The notes under the pieces were generated by a model. That model searched no databases. It worked only from the letters and a program-made list of their open reading frames with translations, and had not been told where the DNA came from. Positions 9,553 to 18,115 of a stretch of 64,000 bases of DNA are shown piece after piece. Source of the stretch: Candidatus Zhuqueibacterota bacterium (GTDB taxonomy: Bacteria; Zhuqueibacterota; Zhuqueibacteria; Residuimicrobiales; Krinioviventaceae); NCBI GenBank assembly GCA_016934825.1, contig JAFGSB010000041.1, forward strand, positions 1-64,000. The letters run 5' to 3'. Position 1 is the first letter of the stretch. The number at the start of each line of letters is the position of its first letter. Both the position numbers and the translations under genes were made by a program.

Positions 9553-9615
9553 GCTGTCCCTTTATGGACAGCCGCGAGTCGAGGGCCTCGCAGGAAATAT
9601 GAGGACATCCTGTCC
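9553..9615. repeat. Cluster of short stem-loops (GCTGTCC-N6-GGACAGC; GCGAG-N8-CTCGC; GGACA-N3-TGTCC)
   Basis: Direct reading of three consecutive perfect inverted repeats in intergenic DNA. Confidence 0.65.
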
Positions 9616-9656
9616 AATTATTAGCCACAGATTGATACCGATCAAACAGAAATTTT

Positions 9657-9686
9657 ATCCGCGTTTATCCGCGTCCATCCGCGGTT
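9657..9686 (+). repeat. ATCCGCG microrepeat, exact 10-bp period
   Basis: ATCCGCGTTT-ATCCGCGTCC-ATCCGCGGTT. Confidence 0.75.
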
Positions 9687-9807
9687 TATACGCGCTCGCC
9701 CTGGATCGGAGATCCGCCTTTGGCGGAAATTTTTCCAGGGCAGACAATAGATCGGAGCATATGCCCCCCTCAATCCTGATACAAAAAATCTTTATTTATT
9801 TTGTTTT

Positions 9808-9835
9808 CTTTGCATCCTTTGCACCCTCGCGTTTC
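9808..9835 (+). repeat. CTTTGCG-type 28-bp repeat, copy B
   Basis: ctttgcatcctttgcaccctcgcgtttc; all five differences from copy A are transitions. Confidence 0.6.
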
Positions 9836-9837
9836 CC

Positions 9838-12231
9838 TCACCTCCACCTCTCCACCACTCTCCCGTCGGTGAAAAACACCACCGCGCCGTTGTCGTCGGT
9901 GCGGATGACATCTATCCCCTGACCCCGCATGTCCTTTAGCAGGGACGTGTCCGGCAGGCCGAAGCGGTTGAACCGGCCGACGGACACCACCGCATAATCC
10001 GGGTAAACCCGCTCCCGGAAAGCGGCGGAGTTTGCCGTGGAACTGCCGTGGTGTCCCAACTTCAGCACGTCCGCTTTTAACAGGCGGTTGTAACACATCA
10101 TTTCCTCTTCCGCGCCCTGTTCCGCGTCCCCCGGCAGCAAAAACGACCTGCGCCCGTAGATCAGCTTGAATACCACCGAGGTATTGTTGAGAAAATCCGA
10201 CTCGTTCCGTTTTTTGTTTATATATTCATCATCAGGATGCAGGATCAGTATGGCCGTGTTGGCAAAACCGGACAGGGTATCGCCGCTTTCCACAAATTGC
10301 TGTTTGATGTGATAGAGCATTGCCAGGCTGTCCACCGCGGTCTCAAGCGGCGAATGCGTGTTCACCTTTGAGCGGACGATGCGGCCGACTTTTACATGCC
10401 CGAGCAAATACGGCGCGCCGCCGATATGGTCGGAATGCGGATGCGAAATCAGCAGCACGTCGATCTTTTTGATGTTGTTCCGCTGCAGATAGGGCGCGAT
10501 GACCTGCCGGCCCCTGTCGGAATATTCGTTCCGCTCCCCGGCGTCCACTAACAGGATTTTCTTGTCCGGGAACTCGAACAGTATGGAATCGCCCTGTCCG
10601 ACGTCGAAAAAGGTCACTTTCAGTCCCGGTTTATGACCCAAAAACGAGGACCAGACGATCACATTCAATATCATCAGCAAAAATAACAGTGCGCTTTTCC
10701 TGGCTTTCCTCTCCCGCCAGACCAGAAATATAATAATAACCGTAAAATACAATACAATGAACATCACCGAAAGCCGCGGGACAACAAAATAGGAAAACGG
10801 AACCTTTTCCGCGAATTGGACCAGGTCAATCAACCCGGACAACAGCAAACTAACCGTATTCAGAAAAATGCCGCCAAGCGGCATATACAAAACCGCGAAA
10901 ATAACCGCGACAAATCCCAGTCCGACGATCAAACCCGCGGCCGGTACGACCAGCAGGTTGATAAAGACCGAGACAACGGAAATCCGGCCGAAATAATACG
11001 CCGTCAGGGGCAGAGTGGCAATTTGCGCGGACAGGGATACCAGAAACAGTTGTAGAATAAATATCCTGAAATCATGCCCCTTTTCATACCAGCTGCTGAA
11101 AATATTTCCGCATATTGCGTGCAGTTTTTGGTAGATCAGCACGATACCCAGCACGGCGGTAAAGCTCAACTGGAAACCAGGCTGGAACAGTTCCAGCGGA
11201 TTGACAAGCAGAATGACCAGCGCGGCGATGGACAGCGTATTGAAAACGCTGTTGCGCCGCTGAATGGCCACACCCAGCAGGTATATGCCCGCCATCACCG
11301 AAGCGCGCACCACCGGCGCGTTGCCGCCGGTCAATGCCGCATAAAACACAAGTCCGGCGATGGTGAACAACGCCTGTAAACCCCGCGGCAGGCCAAGACT
11401 TTTGCATATATACATCAGACCGAACAAAATAAACCCGACATGCAGTCCCGATATCGCCAGAATATGCACGATGCCGACGTTGGCGAATTTCTGCCGCAGT
11501 TCATCATCGATGTCCTCCCGGGCGCCGACCAGCAGTCCCTTAAGCAGCGCCGCCTGCTGTCCTTTCATTCGGGTGTCGATCAGCCTGGTGATAAAATCAC
11601 GGACGGGATACACGGTTGTCTGTAATAAACCCTGTCCCTCTCCGCTGTTCAAAATCACAATATTGTTTTGTGATTGAATATTCAGCATCGCGAAAATACC
11701 TTTGGAGGCCAGGTAGCGGCGGTAATTGAATTCGCCGGGATTCCTCTCCCCGGCCGGACTCCGCAAAAATCCCCGCGCCGCGATCCGGTCGCCGTAGCTG
11801 AACTGTCCCAGCGTATCGTAAACAGAACAAAGCACCCTGCCGGTGACCGCGAACGGTTCATAATCCACCCACACCGTATCGACATCAATAGTCATAGTCT
11901 GCCGGTTTTGCCGCCTGACCGGCGGACTCTTGATCACGCCTTCCACGGCAATACTTTCGGACAGGTCGTTATATATCGCAATATCGGTTTTTGCGGGACG
12001 ACTTTTGGATTGAATGAATAAAACACCCAGAACAAAAAACACCGAAACCAACAGGTACAATGGTAAATATTTACGAACGGGTTTATAAAATAAAAAAAAC
12101 ACCCCCGTCGGTAAAAAAATGATCAACAGATACAGCAGGTTTACCCCGGCTGGCAGGTACGAACCGGTCAATAATCCCAGAACATAAGGAAATAACAGCT
12201 TGAGCGCGGGTGCATATTTGAGTTTACGCAT
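9838..12231 (-). CDS. comEC: ComEC/Rec2-type DNA internalisation protein
   Basis: Competence core (HILAISGLHVGFILFGLMYI ... GIYLLGVAIQRR) plus C-terminal metallo-beta-lactamase-like domain (FFDVGQGDSILFEFP, LLISHPHSDHIGGAPYL, LKLGHHGS). Confidence 0.92.
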   Translation of the reverse strand: MRKLKYAPALKLLFPYVLGLLTGSYLPAGVNLLYLLIIFLPTGVFFLFYKPVRKYLPLYLLVSVFFVLGVLFIQSKSRPAKTDIAIYNDLSESIAVEGVIKSPPVRRQNRQTMTIDVDTVWVDYEPFAVTGRVLCSVYDTLGQFSYGDRIAARGFLRSPAGERNPGEFNYRRYLASKGIFAMLNIQSQNNIVILNSGEGQGLLQTTVYPVRDFITRLIDTRMKGQQAALLKGLLVGAREDIDDELRQKFANVGIVHILAISGLHVGFILFGLMYICKSLGLPRGLQALFTIAGLVFYAALTGGNAPVVRASVMAGIYLLGVAIQRRNSVFNTLSIAALVILLVNPLELFQPGFQLSFTAVLGIVLIYQKLHAICGNIFSSWYEKGHDFRIFILQLFLVSLSAQIATLPLTAYYFGRISVVSVFINLLVVPAAGLIVGLGFVAVIFAVLYMPLGGIFLNTVSLLLSGLIDLVQFAEKVPFSYFVVPRLSVMFIVLYFTVIIIFLVWRERKARKSALLFLLMILNVIVWSSFLGHKPGLKVTFFDVGQGDSILFEFPDKKILLVDAGERNEYSDRGRQVIAPYLQRNNIKKIDVLLISHPHSDHIGGAPYLLGHVKVGRIVRSKVNTHSPLETAVDSLAMLYHIKQQFVESGDTLSGFANTAILILHPDDEYINKKRNESDFLNNTSVVFKLIYGRRSFLLPGDAEQGAEEEMMCYNRLLKADVLKLGHHGSSTANSAAFRERVYPDYAVVSVGRFNRFGLPDTSLLKDMRGQGIDVIRTDDNGAVVFFTDGRVVERWR

Positions 12232-12254
12232 TCAATAATTTAATTCAGGTTTTT

Positions 12255-12863
12255 TTACCTTTTGGTAAACAATTGATGCAGCTGGTTCACTTTTTGTTTC
12301 AGAATTTCTATCGTTTCCGTATTTTCGATGATAAAATCAGCCTGTTGTAACTTTTCCTCCTGTGACAACTGGGATTCGGTCATCCGAACGGCCTGCTCCC
12401 GGTCTATCCCGTGACGCGTGCACAATCTGTTTATGCGCACCGAAAGCGGTGCGCCGACGGTAATAACATAATTCAGTTCACTGTCCAGTTTCAGTTCGAA
12501 AATCAACGCGGCGTCAAGAATAATATAGGGCAAAATATATTTATCATTCCGCGCCCGTAAAATTAACTGCCTGACACGGTTAATCATGAACGGGTGGACA
12601 ATGCGGTTGAGTTTTATCAGTTCCTTTTTATCGGCAAAAACAATCCCGCCCATTTTGCGTCGGTCCAGTTCCCCGGTCGCCAAAAAAACGCCGTCCCCGA
12701 ACTCCCGGCGTATATTCCTCCTGATGAGGGGCATATTGTCCACAACCCAGCGTCCGGCTTCATCCACATCGATCACCGGTGCGCCTAATTCTTCGAACAT
12801 GCCTGATACGGTGCTTTTGCCGCAACCCGGGCTGCCCGTTACACCCACAACTAATTTGGTCAT
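12255..12863 (-). CDS. coaE: Dephospho-CoA kinase
   Basis: VGVTGSPGCGKSTVSGMFEELGAPVIDVDEAGR, ILDAALIFELKLDSELNYVITV. Confidence 0.94.
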   Translation of the reverse strand: MTKLVVGVTGSPGCGKSTVSGMFEELGAPVIDVDEAGRWVVDNMPLIRRNIRREFGDGVFLATGELDRRKMGGIVFADKKELIKLNRIVHPFMINRVRQLILRARNDKYILPYIILDAALIFELKLDSELNYVITVGAPLSVRINRLCTRHGIDREQAVRMTESQLSQEEKLQQADFIIENTETIEILKQKVNQLHQLFTKR

Positions 12864-12873
12864 GAATCAAACC

Positions 12874-15800
12874 TCATCTTATAATTGCAAGCTTGCCAAA
12901 AACCCGCTCTTCGCCGTTTGTGACCTGGTAAATATATATACCCGACGCGACCGGATTTCCATCTTTGTCCCGCAGGTCCCAATCGACCCCGCCGTCGCCG
13001 TTCATCTCGCTGATCGTGCGCACAGGAAGACCCATCTCCGTCATGATACGGATTTCCGCGGTTTTGGTGAGATTGGCAAATGTGATCTTTTCTTCCCCGA
13101 ATCCGGGATGATACGGGTTCGGGAATGTCATCACCTGCGACAGGTCGTTTTTAGAGAATATCAGTTGTAAATAATCGCCTCGTCCCGGTTGAATGGCTAC
13201 ACCCGATTGGCTTTCTACATTTTTCACCTTGACATAATAACTGTTACCCAGTGCGCCGAACACTTTATCTGTATCCAGTTCAAGGAGCACCCTTTCACGG
13301 CTGCCGGAGACAAAACCGGCCGAACGGACCGATATATTTTCACCCAGATCATAATTTCCGGTATTTTGTATACTTGTTTCCGACAAGGCTTCGCTGAAGA
13401 TCAGTTCCAGGCTGTTACGGCCTTTTAACAGCCCGTCCACCAGGTAAGGGACGCTCGGCGCAAATTCAACATAAAATTCGGCCTTGTTTTTGATCGTGTC
13501 CAGGGGAGTATTGTCAAGGTCGGCCAGATCAAAACAACTCACCTCGTAAAGGCCCTCTTCCGGGAAAACTGCGCCCAGAGTCAGCAGCGCCTGGCTGCCG
13601 GAAGCGTCCACCGCGGCGGAGGTCGGTCGGCCGATATCATGGTCCAGAAGATAATTCGATACGTTTTTCGCGCTCTGATTCAACGGTTCGCTGAAATAAA
13701 GCCGCACGGCCGCAGGGGATTCCATCACCGCTTTTTGCAGATACGGTCTCGCTCCCGGACGGGCAAATATAATTTCAGAACGCCCACCGGTCTGGGGTGT
13801 TTTCTCATGATCCACGGCTTCAACGGCATACCAGTATCCGGCCCCGGAGACAACATTCTTATCAAGATAAAAAGCGGAGGAACTTATCACATAAGGCGTC
13901 AGCAAAAGTTTATCCGTTCCCCGGAATATATGATACATATCTGCGCCTTCCACTTCTCGCCAACTCAAAAACACACGAGACTCATCAAGCGGGACCGCAG
14001 AGAGACCCACGGGTGTTGCCGGACCGGTTCCGCTCCCGGTTCCTTCGAATGACATTGTGAGATCGTTATTGCCGATCCAGAACTCGTTTTTGCCGTTGTT
14101 GTCCGCGTCGGTTATAACGGCCGCATTGCTCATCGCCGTTTTATAATAATATTTGATCTCATACTCATTCTGGTTTGTGTAATCCAACACATACAAATCC
14201 GGGAATACGGTTAAAACGATCTCGTCGCTGCCGTCTTTGTCGATATCCCCGGACGACACGCCGCTCGGGAAATCCTTGGTTGATTCATAACCGAAAAATA
14301 TCCATTCCGCCCGCGATTCAAAATGATTATCTCCATCTGCATCATAGATCCGGTACAGCCAGTGCCGGGCGTCGTAATAATGTTCCGTGTTCAAATTAGG
14401 ATCGGAGTGACATCCGGCAAAAAATTCAGGGTTCCCGTCCCCGTCAAAATCACCGGCATTGATAAAGTCGATGCTGTCCAGCAGGGGCAGAGAATCCTGC
14501 CACGTATTTTGAAACGTATTATTGCCGGTATTCTCATAAATATACAGGTCACCGTCGCTGTCTCCCAGCAGTATTTCCGTCCGGCCGTCACCGTCAAAAT
14601 CGGCTATTTCGCAGTGCGGGACGCCGTTTATATTTTCTCCCCCGGTTGGATTGGGGAACGCCGCTGTAAAAGCAAAATTGCCGGTTCCGTTATCCTCCCA
14701 CACCTCAAATCGGTCTGTATCCTCTGATGTGCCGGAATTCACTACCCTCATAATCACTTCGTACGATCCGTCCCTGTCCAGGTCGGCCAGCCGGCTGGCC
14801 CAGTACTGGTTGTTGCCGTCGCCTTCCCAGGTTTTTACCAAATCGGATGGAAACATCCCTGCGGACGGACTCTTGAGTAAATAACTTGAGAATCCGAATC
14901 CGCACAGCAATTCCGGGATACCGTCGCCGTCCGTATCCAAAAGGTCGCGGGGAATGATATTCCTATCGGTCGAGAACACCTGACTCATTGCGGAACCATC
15001 AAACTCGTAAAGACCGATATTGCCGATAGCGTTGTTTTGTTCTTCCGATAAAATCAGTTCCGGCAGGCCGTTATTGTTATAGTCAAAAGTTTTATTCAGT
15101 AAATATCCGGCGGGCATGGACATGGAAACGGGACTGAAATTGGTTACATTCAAAGGAGCGCCACTCAGATTTACCCTGTAAAAGTTGCCGTCGTTATCAT
15201 CCTCGGTTACAAGCCCGGAACCGTTTTTAGCCTGTAATTTTATATCCAGCAGGCCTTCCGCTTCCTGCTGCGTCAGTACGTATCGCAGTTCGTTAGTCCT
15301 GAACGCCAGCACGGCCTCCTGAAATTTTTTCTGCGAACCGGCCGGCCGATAAAATACGGAACCCTCACACAAATCATCCGTCTCGAACCGGATCAGTACG
15401 GCATGCCGGTCGCCGGTTATCATCGGCAGGAATTCAACGGAAGAAATTTCGGGCGGCGTGTTATCCAAAAACACGCGAACAAAATCGGCCGAGGATGTAC
15501 CGTCCCTGTTTTCAATCCGCAGCCGGATTGTATAGGCGCCCTCTTCCGCCGGTAAAGTGTCCCAGGTGCCGAGCAGGCCGTCGATTACCCGCAGATTGTC
15601 CTGACTGCCGATTTCAATCCATGTGTCGGGATTGTCTCCCGCGCCGTAAGTTAACGAATAACTCTCCAGCGCCGGACTCCAGGCGGAGCCGTAGATATCC
15701 AGGCTCGTTCCGCCGATACCCTGGTCGAGCAGGGGCAACGTGATCCTGACAATCGTATGCACCGGTGCGGACAATAATTTATATACATTCAGGCGTCCCG

Positions 15801-17088
15801 CGCCATAATAACTGTCGATACCTTTCTCGCCCAGGTCGTCGACGGCGCCCTTGATTAATCCTTTCACAACCCCGGCCGACAGGTCCGCTTCACGTGACAG
15901 TAATAACGCCGTCGCTGCAGAAACATACGGCGCGGAAAAAGAGGTGCCGCTCATCGGGCTGTATTTATTTTCCAGATCGGTGGTGAGGATGTTCACGCCC
16001 GGAGCAACCAGGTCGATCCCCGGTCCGTAATTTGAAAATCCTGCCAGATTATCGTTCTCGTCGGTGGCGCCGACTGAAATGGTCCCTTCAAATTCGGAAG
16101 GATAGTGTATTCGGTCCGTGGACGAATTCCCGGCAGAGGCGACCATCACAACATCCCGGGAGGCGGCGTAACGGATGACATCATCCAGCAAACGGGTGAC
16201 AAATACATCGCCCCAGCTCATATTGATCACCCGGGCGCCGTTATGAACGGCATATAATATCGCCGAGGCGACATCGTCCTCCTCGCCGTTACCGCCGGTC
16301 GTAAACGCCCTCAGGTTCATGATCCGGCAGCCGGAAGCCAGGCCCGCGATTCCGGTTTGATTATCGGTCACCGCCGCAATAATCCCGGCAACGCCGGTTC
16401 CGTGGCCCCGTTCATCCATGGGATCGTTGTCCCTGTCCAGGTAATCACCGCCGTCCGGGTAATTGGGCGCGTCGGTAAAATCCCAGCCACGGATATCATC
16501 CGTAAACCCGTTCGCGTCATCATCGATGCCGTTAAAATCTTCCGGATCGACCAGGCCGTTGCCGTTGATATCTTCGCCGGAATTCAGCCACATATTCCCG
16601 GCGAGGTCGGCATGTTCATAATCGACCCCCGTATCGATAACGGCAACCGGTATATCCGCCGAGCCCCGTTCCACATCCCAGGCGGCAAACGCATCTACCT
16701 TTGACAGGGCATATTGCTCGTTCACTCTCGGGTCATTGGGAATATAATGCAGTTTAAAAGTATGGTTCGGCTGCGCGGCAACAACCTCGGGCAGGTCCCG
16801 GAACTTTTCGATAATAGCTTGACCGTCGCTGTCGCCGGGGAATTCGCATTTGACCCATACGTTGAGTTCTTTAAACTCATGCACATCCGAAAAATTCTCA
16901 AACACGGGTTTTACTTTCCGCACATCGTATGTATTCAGGATCTGATCGACTCGGGAAAAACCGGTCCGGTTAACATTCTTTTTATACAGATTCCCGGGAG
17001 AGTTTTGCAGTTTAACCAGGATCACGTTATCTCCGGCAAATCCGGCGCCGGTCATAAATAACAGAAAAATATAAATCAGGTTTTTCAT
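12874..17088 (-). CDS. Secreted S8 subtilisin-like protease with FG-GAP-like repeats, Fn3-like region and T9SS-type C-terminal sorting domain
   Basis: Catalytic triad contexts AVIDTGVDYEHADLAGN, DERGHGTGVAGI, SGTSFSAPYVSAATALL; D-rich FG-GAP-like units (DFDGDGRTEILLGDSDGD); end FPNPYHPGFGEEKITF...GNPVASGIYIYQVTNGEERVFGKLAIIR. Start refined to the signal-peptide Met at 17088. Confidence 0.9.
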   Translation of the reverse strand: MKNLIYIFLLFMTGAGFAGDNVILVKLQNSPGNLYKKNVNRTGFSRVDQILNTYDVRKVKPVFENFSDVHEFKELNVWVKCEFPGDSDGQAIIEKFRDLPEVVAAQPNHTFKLHYIPNDPRVNEQYALSKVDAFAAWDVERGSADIPVAVIDTGVDYEHADLAGNMWLNSGEDINGNGLVDPEDFNGIDDDANGFTDDIRGWDFTDAPNYPDGGDYLDRDNDPMDERGHGTGVAGIIAAVTDNQTGIAGLASGCRIMNLRAFTTGGNGEEDDVASAILYAVHNGARVINMSWGDVFVTRLLDDVIRYAASRDVVMVASAGNSSTDRIHYPSEFEGTISVGATDENDNLAGFSNYGPGIDLVAPGVNILTTDLENKYSPMSGTSFSAPYVSAATALLLSREADLSAGVVKGLIKGAVDDLGEKGIDSYYGAGRLNVYKLLSAPVHTIVRITLPLLDQGIGGTSLDIYGSAWSPALESYSLTYGAGDNPDTWIEIGSQDNLRVIDGLLGTWDTLPAEEGAYTIRLRIENRDGTSSADFVRVFLDNTPPEISSVEFLPMITGDRHAVLIRFETDDLCEGSVFYRPAGSQKKFQEAVLAFRTNELRYVLTQQEAEGLLDIKLQAKNGSGLVTEDDNDGNFYRVNLSGAPLNVTNFSPVSMSMPAGYLLNKTFDYNNNGLPELILSEEQNNAIGNIGLYEFDGSAMSQVFSTDRNIIPRDLLDTDGDGIPELLCGFGFSSYLLKSPSAGMFPSDLVKTWEGDGNNQYWASRLADLDRDGSYEVIMRVVNSGTSEDTDRFEVWEDNGTGNFAFTAAFPNPTGGENINGVPHCEIADFDGDGRTEILLGDSDGDLYIYENTGNNTFQNTWQDSLPLLDSIDFINAGDFDGDGNPEFFAGCHSDPNLNTEHYYDARHWLYRIYDADGDNHFESRAEWIFFGYESTKDFPSGVSSGDIDKDGSDEIVLTVFPDLYVLDYTNQNEYEIKYYYKTAMSNAAVITDADNNGKNEFWIGNNDLTMSFEGTGSGTGPATPVGLSAVPLDESRVFLSWREVEGADMYHIFRGTDKLLLTPYVISSSAFYLDKNVVSGAGYWYAVEAVDHEKTPQTGGRSEIIFARPGARPYLQKAVMESPAAVRLYFSEPLNQSAKNVSNYLLDHDIGRPTSAAVDASGSQALLTLGAVFPEEGLYEVSCFDLADLDNTPLDTIKNKAEFYVEFAPSVPYLVDGLLKGRNSLELIFSEALSETSIQNTGNYDLGENISVRSAGFVSGSRERVLLELDTDKVFGALGNSYYVKVKNVESQSGVAIQPGRGDYLQLIFSKNDLSQVMTFPNPYHPGFGEEKITFANLTKTAEIRIMTEMGLPVRTISEMNGDGGVDWDLRDKDGNPVASGIYIYQVTNGEERVFGKLAIIR

Positions 17089-17121
17089 TCTATCACTAAA
17101 AAAAATGAACTGTATTACCAA

Positions 17122-18033
17122 TTAAGACTTTTGCGAAACAGCGGCAAATAATAATCTCGGCAATGTCGACAATAATAATAAAAAATAAATCAAAGCCGTA
17201 TAGACCCTGTCAAAAAAAGTTAAGTCATATTTATGAAAAAAATCCACAAATGAACGGTGCGAAGAAACGATCATATCGGACCGCTGTTGGTAGACGCTGG
17301 CACCCTTTAAGTGACAGGCAAAAGTGTCCGCGCAGAAATAGATGGAACAGTTGTTCCTGACTGCCCTGTAACACCAGTCGACATCGCTGAAAAACATCGG
17401 AAAGCGTGTATCAAACAAACCGACTTTTGAGAAAACTTCTTTTGTGGTCAGCAGAAACGCGCCCTGCGGCTGATCGACAAAACGCGATTCCCGATGGGTA
17501 AAATCCGCCATTTTCCAATTGTTGAATACGGCGCTTTGACTGAACAACTTTGTCAAACCGGTCATTTCGAATATAACATCCTTTTTTTGGGGGAACCGGC
17601 GGCATGACTTTTGTATTTGACCGTCGGGATACCGTAACTGAGGGGCCGCCGCTCCGATCTTTTTGTCGCGGAACAGGTTCAGTAATACCGACAGCGTATC
17701 GGACTGTAGAAAAACATCGGGATTAAGTAACAAAATATAATCGCCCTGAGATTGTCGTAATCCCTGGTTGACCGCGTATGTAAAACCGGCATTTTTGTTG
17801 TTTAATATCACGTTTAGCCCGGAAAATTCAAATTCCGCGGACAACTCTTTGCGGTTTAAATATTCTGCCGTTCCGTCGGTACTGTGATTATCGATAATCA
17901 AGACCTGGGCCGGGTTTCCGTGCAATGCCCGCGACAGGCTGCGGAGACAATCCACGATAAAACCAATATTATTAAAAGTAACGATAATGACTGTAATGCG
18001 ATAGGAATCAAACCCGTTATTTTTCGTACTCAT
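17122..18033 (-). CDS. Glycosyltransferase family 2
   Basis: ITVIIVTFNNIGFIVDCLRSL, LIIDNHSTDGTAEYL, GDYILLLNPDVFLQ, GAFLLTTKEVFSKVGLFDTRFPMFFSDVDWCYR. Confidence 0.9.
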   Translation of the reverse strand: MSTKNNGFDSYRITVIIVTFNNIGFIVDCLRSLSRALHGNPAQVLIIDNHSTDGTAEYLNRKELSAEFEFSGLNVILNNKNAGFTYAVNQGLRQSQGDYILLLNPDVFLQSDTLSVLLNLFRDKKIGAAAPQLRYPDGQIQKSCRRFPQKKDVIFEMTGLTKLFSQSAVFNNWKMADFTHRESRFVDQPQGAFLLTTKEVFSKVGLFDTRFPMFFSDVDWCYRAVRNNCSIYFCADTFACHLKGASVYQQRSDMIVSSHRSFVDFFHKYDLTFFDRVYTALIYFLLLLSTLPRLLFAAVSQKS

Positions 18034-18050
18034 ATCTTTACTTGATAAAA

Positions 18051-18090
18051 AATAAGGCCGTTAAATTATTATTTATCAAACGACCTTATT
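18051..18090 (-). terminator. Intrinsic terminator of the acidic TPR gene
   Basis: Minus strand AATAAGGTCGTT...AACGGCCTTATT (one G-T wobble) followed by TTTTTTATC. Confidence 0.75.
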
Positions 18091-18115
18091 TTAATTTCAA
18101 ACCTGTAAAAAAAGC

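Noticed and set aside
9551-9922. ORF MLSLYGQPRVEG... as a gene
   Set aside because: Covers intergenic hairpins and phased repeats and runs antisense into comEC.
12586-13170. Plus-strand 194-aa ORF over coaE and the subtilisin gene end
   Set aside because: Antisense shadow ORF spanning two well-supported genes.
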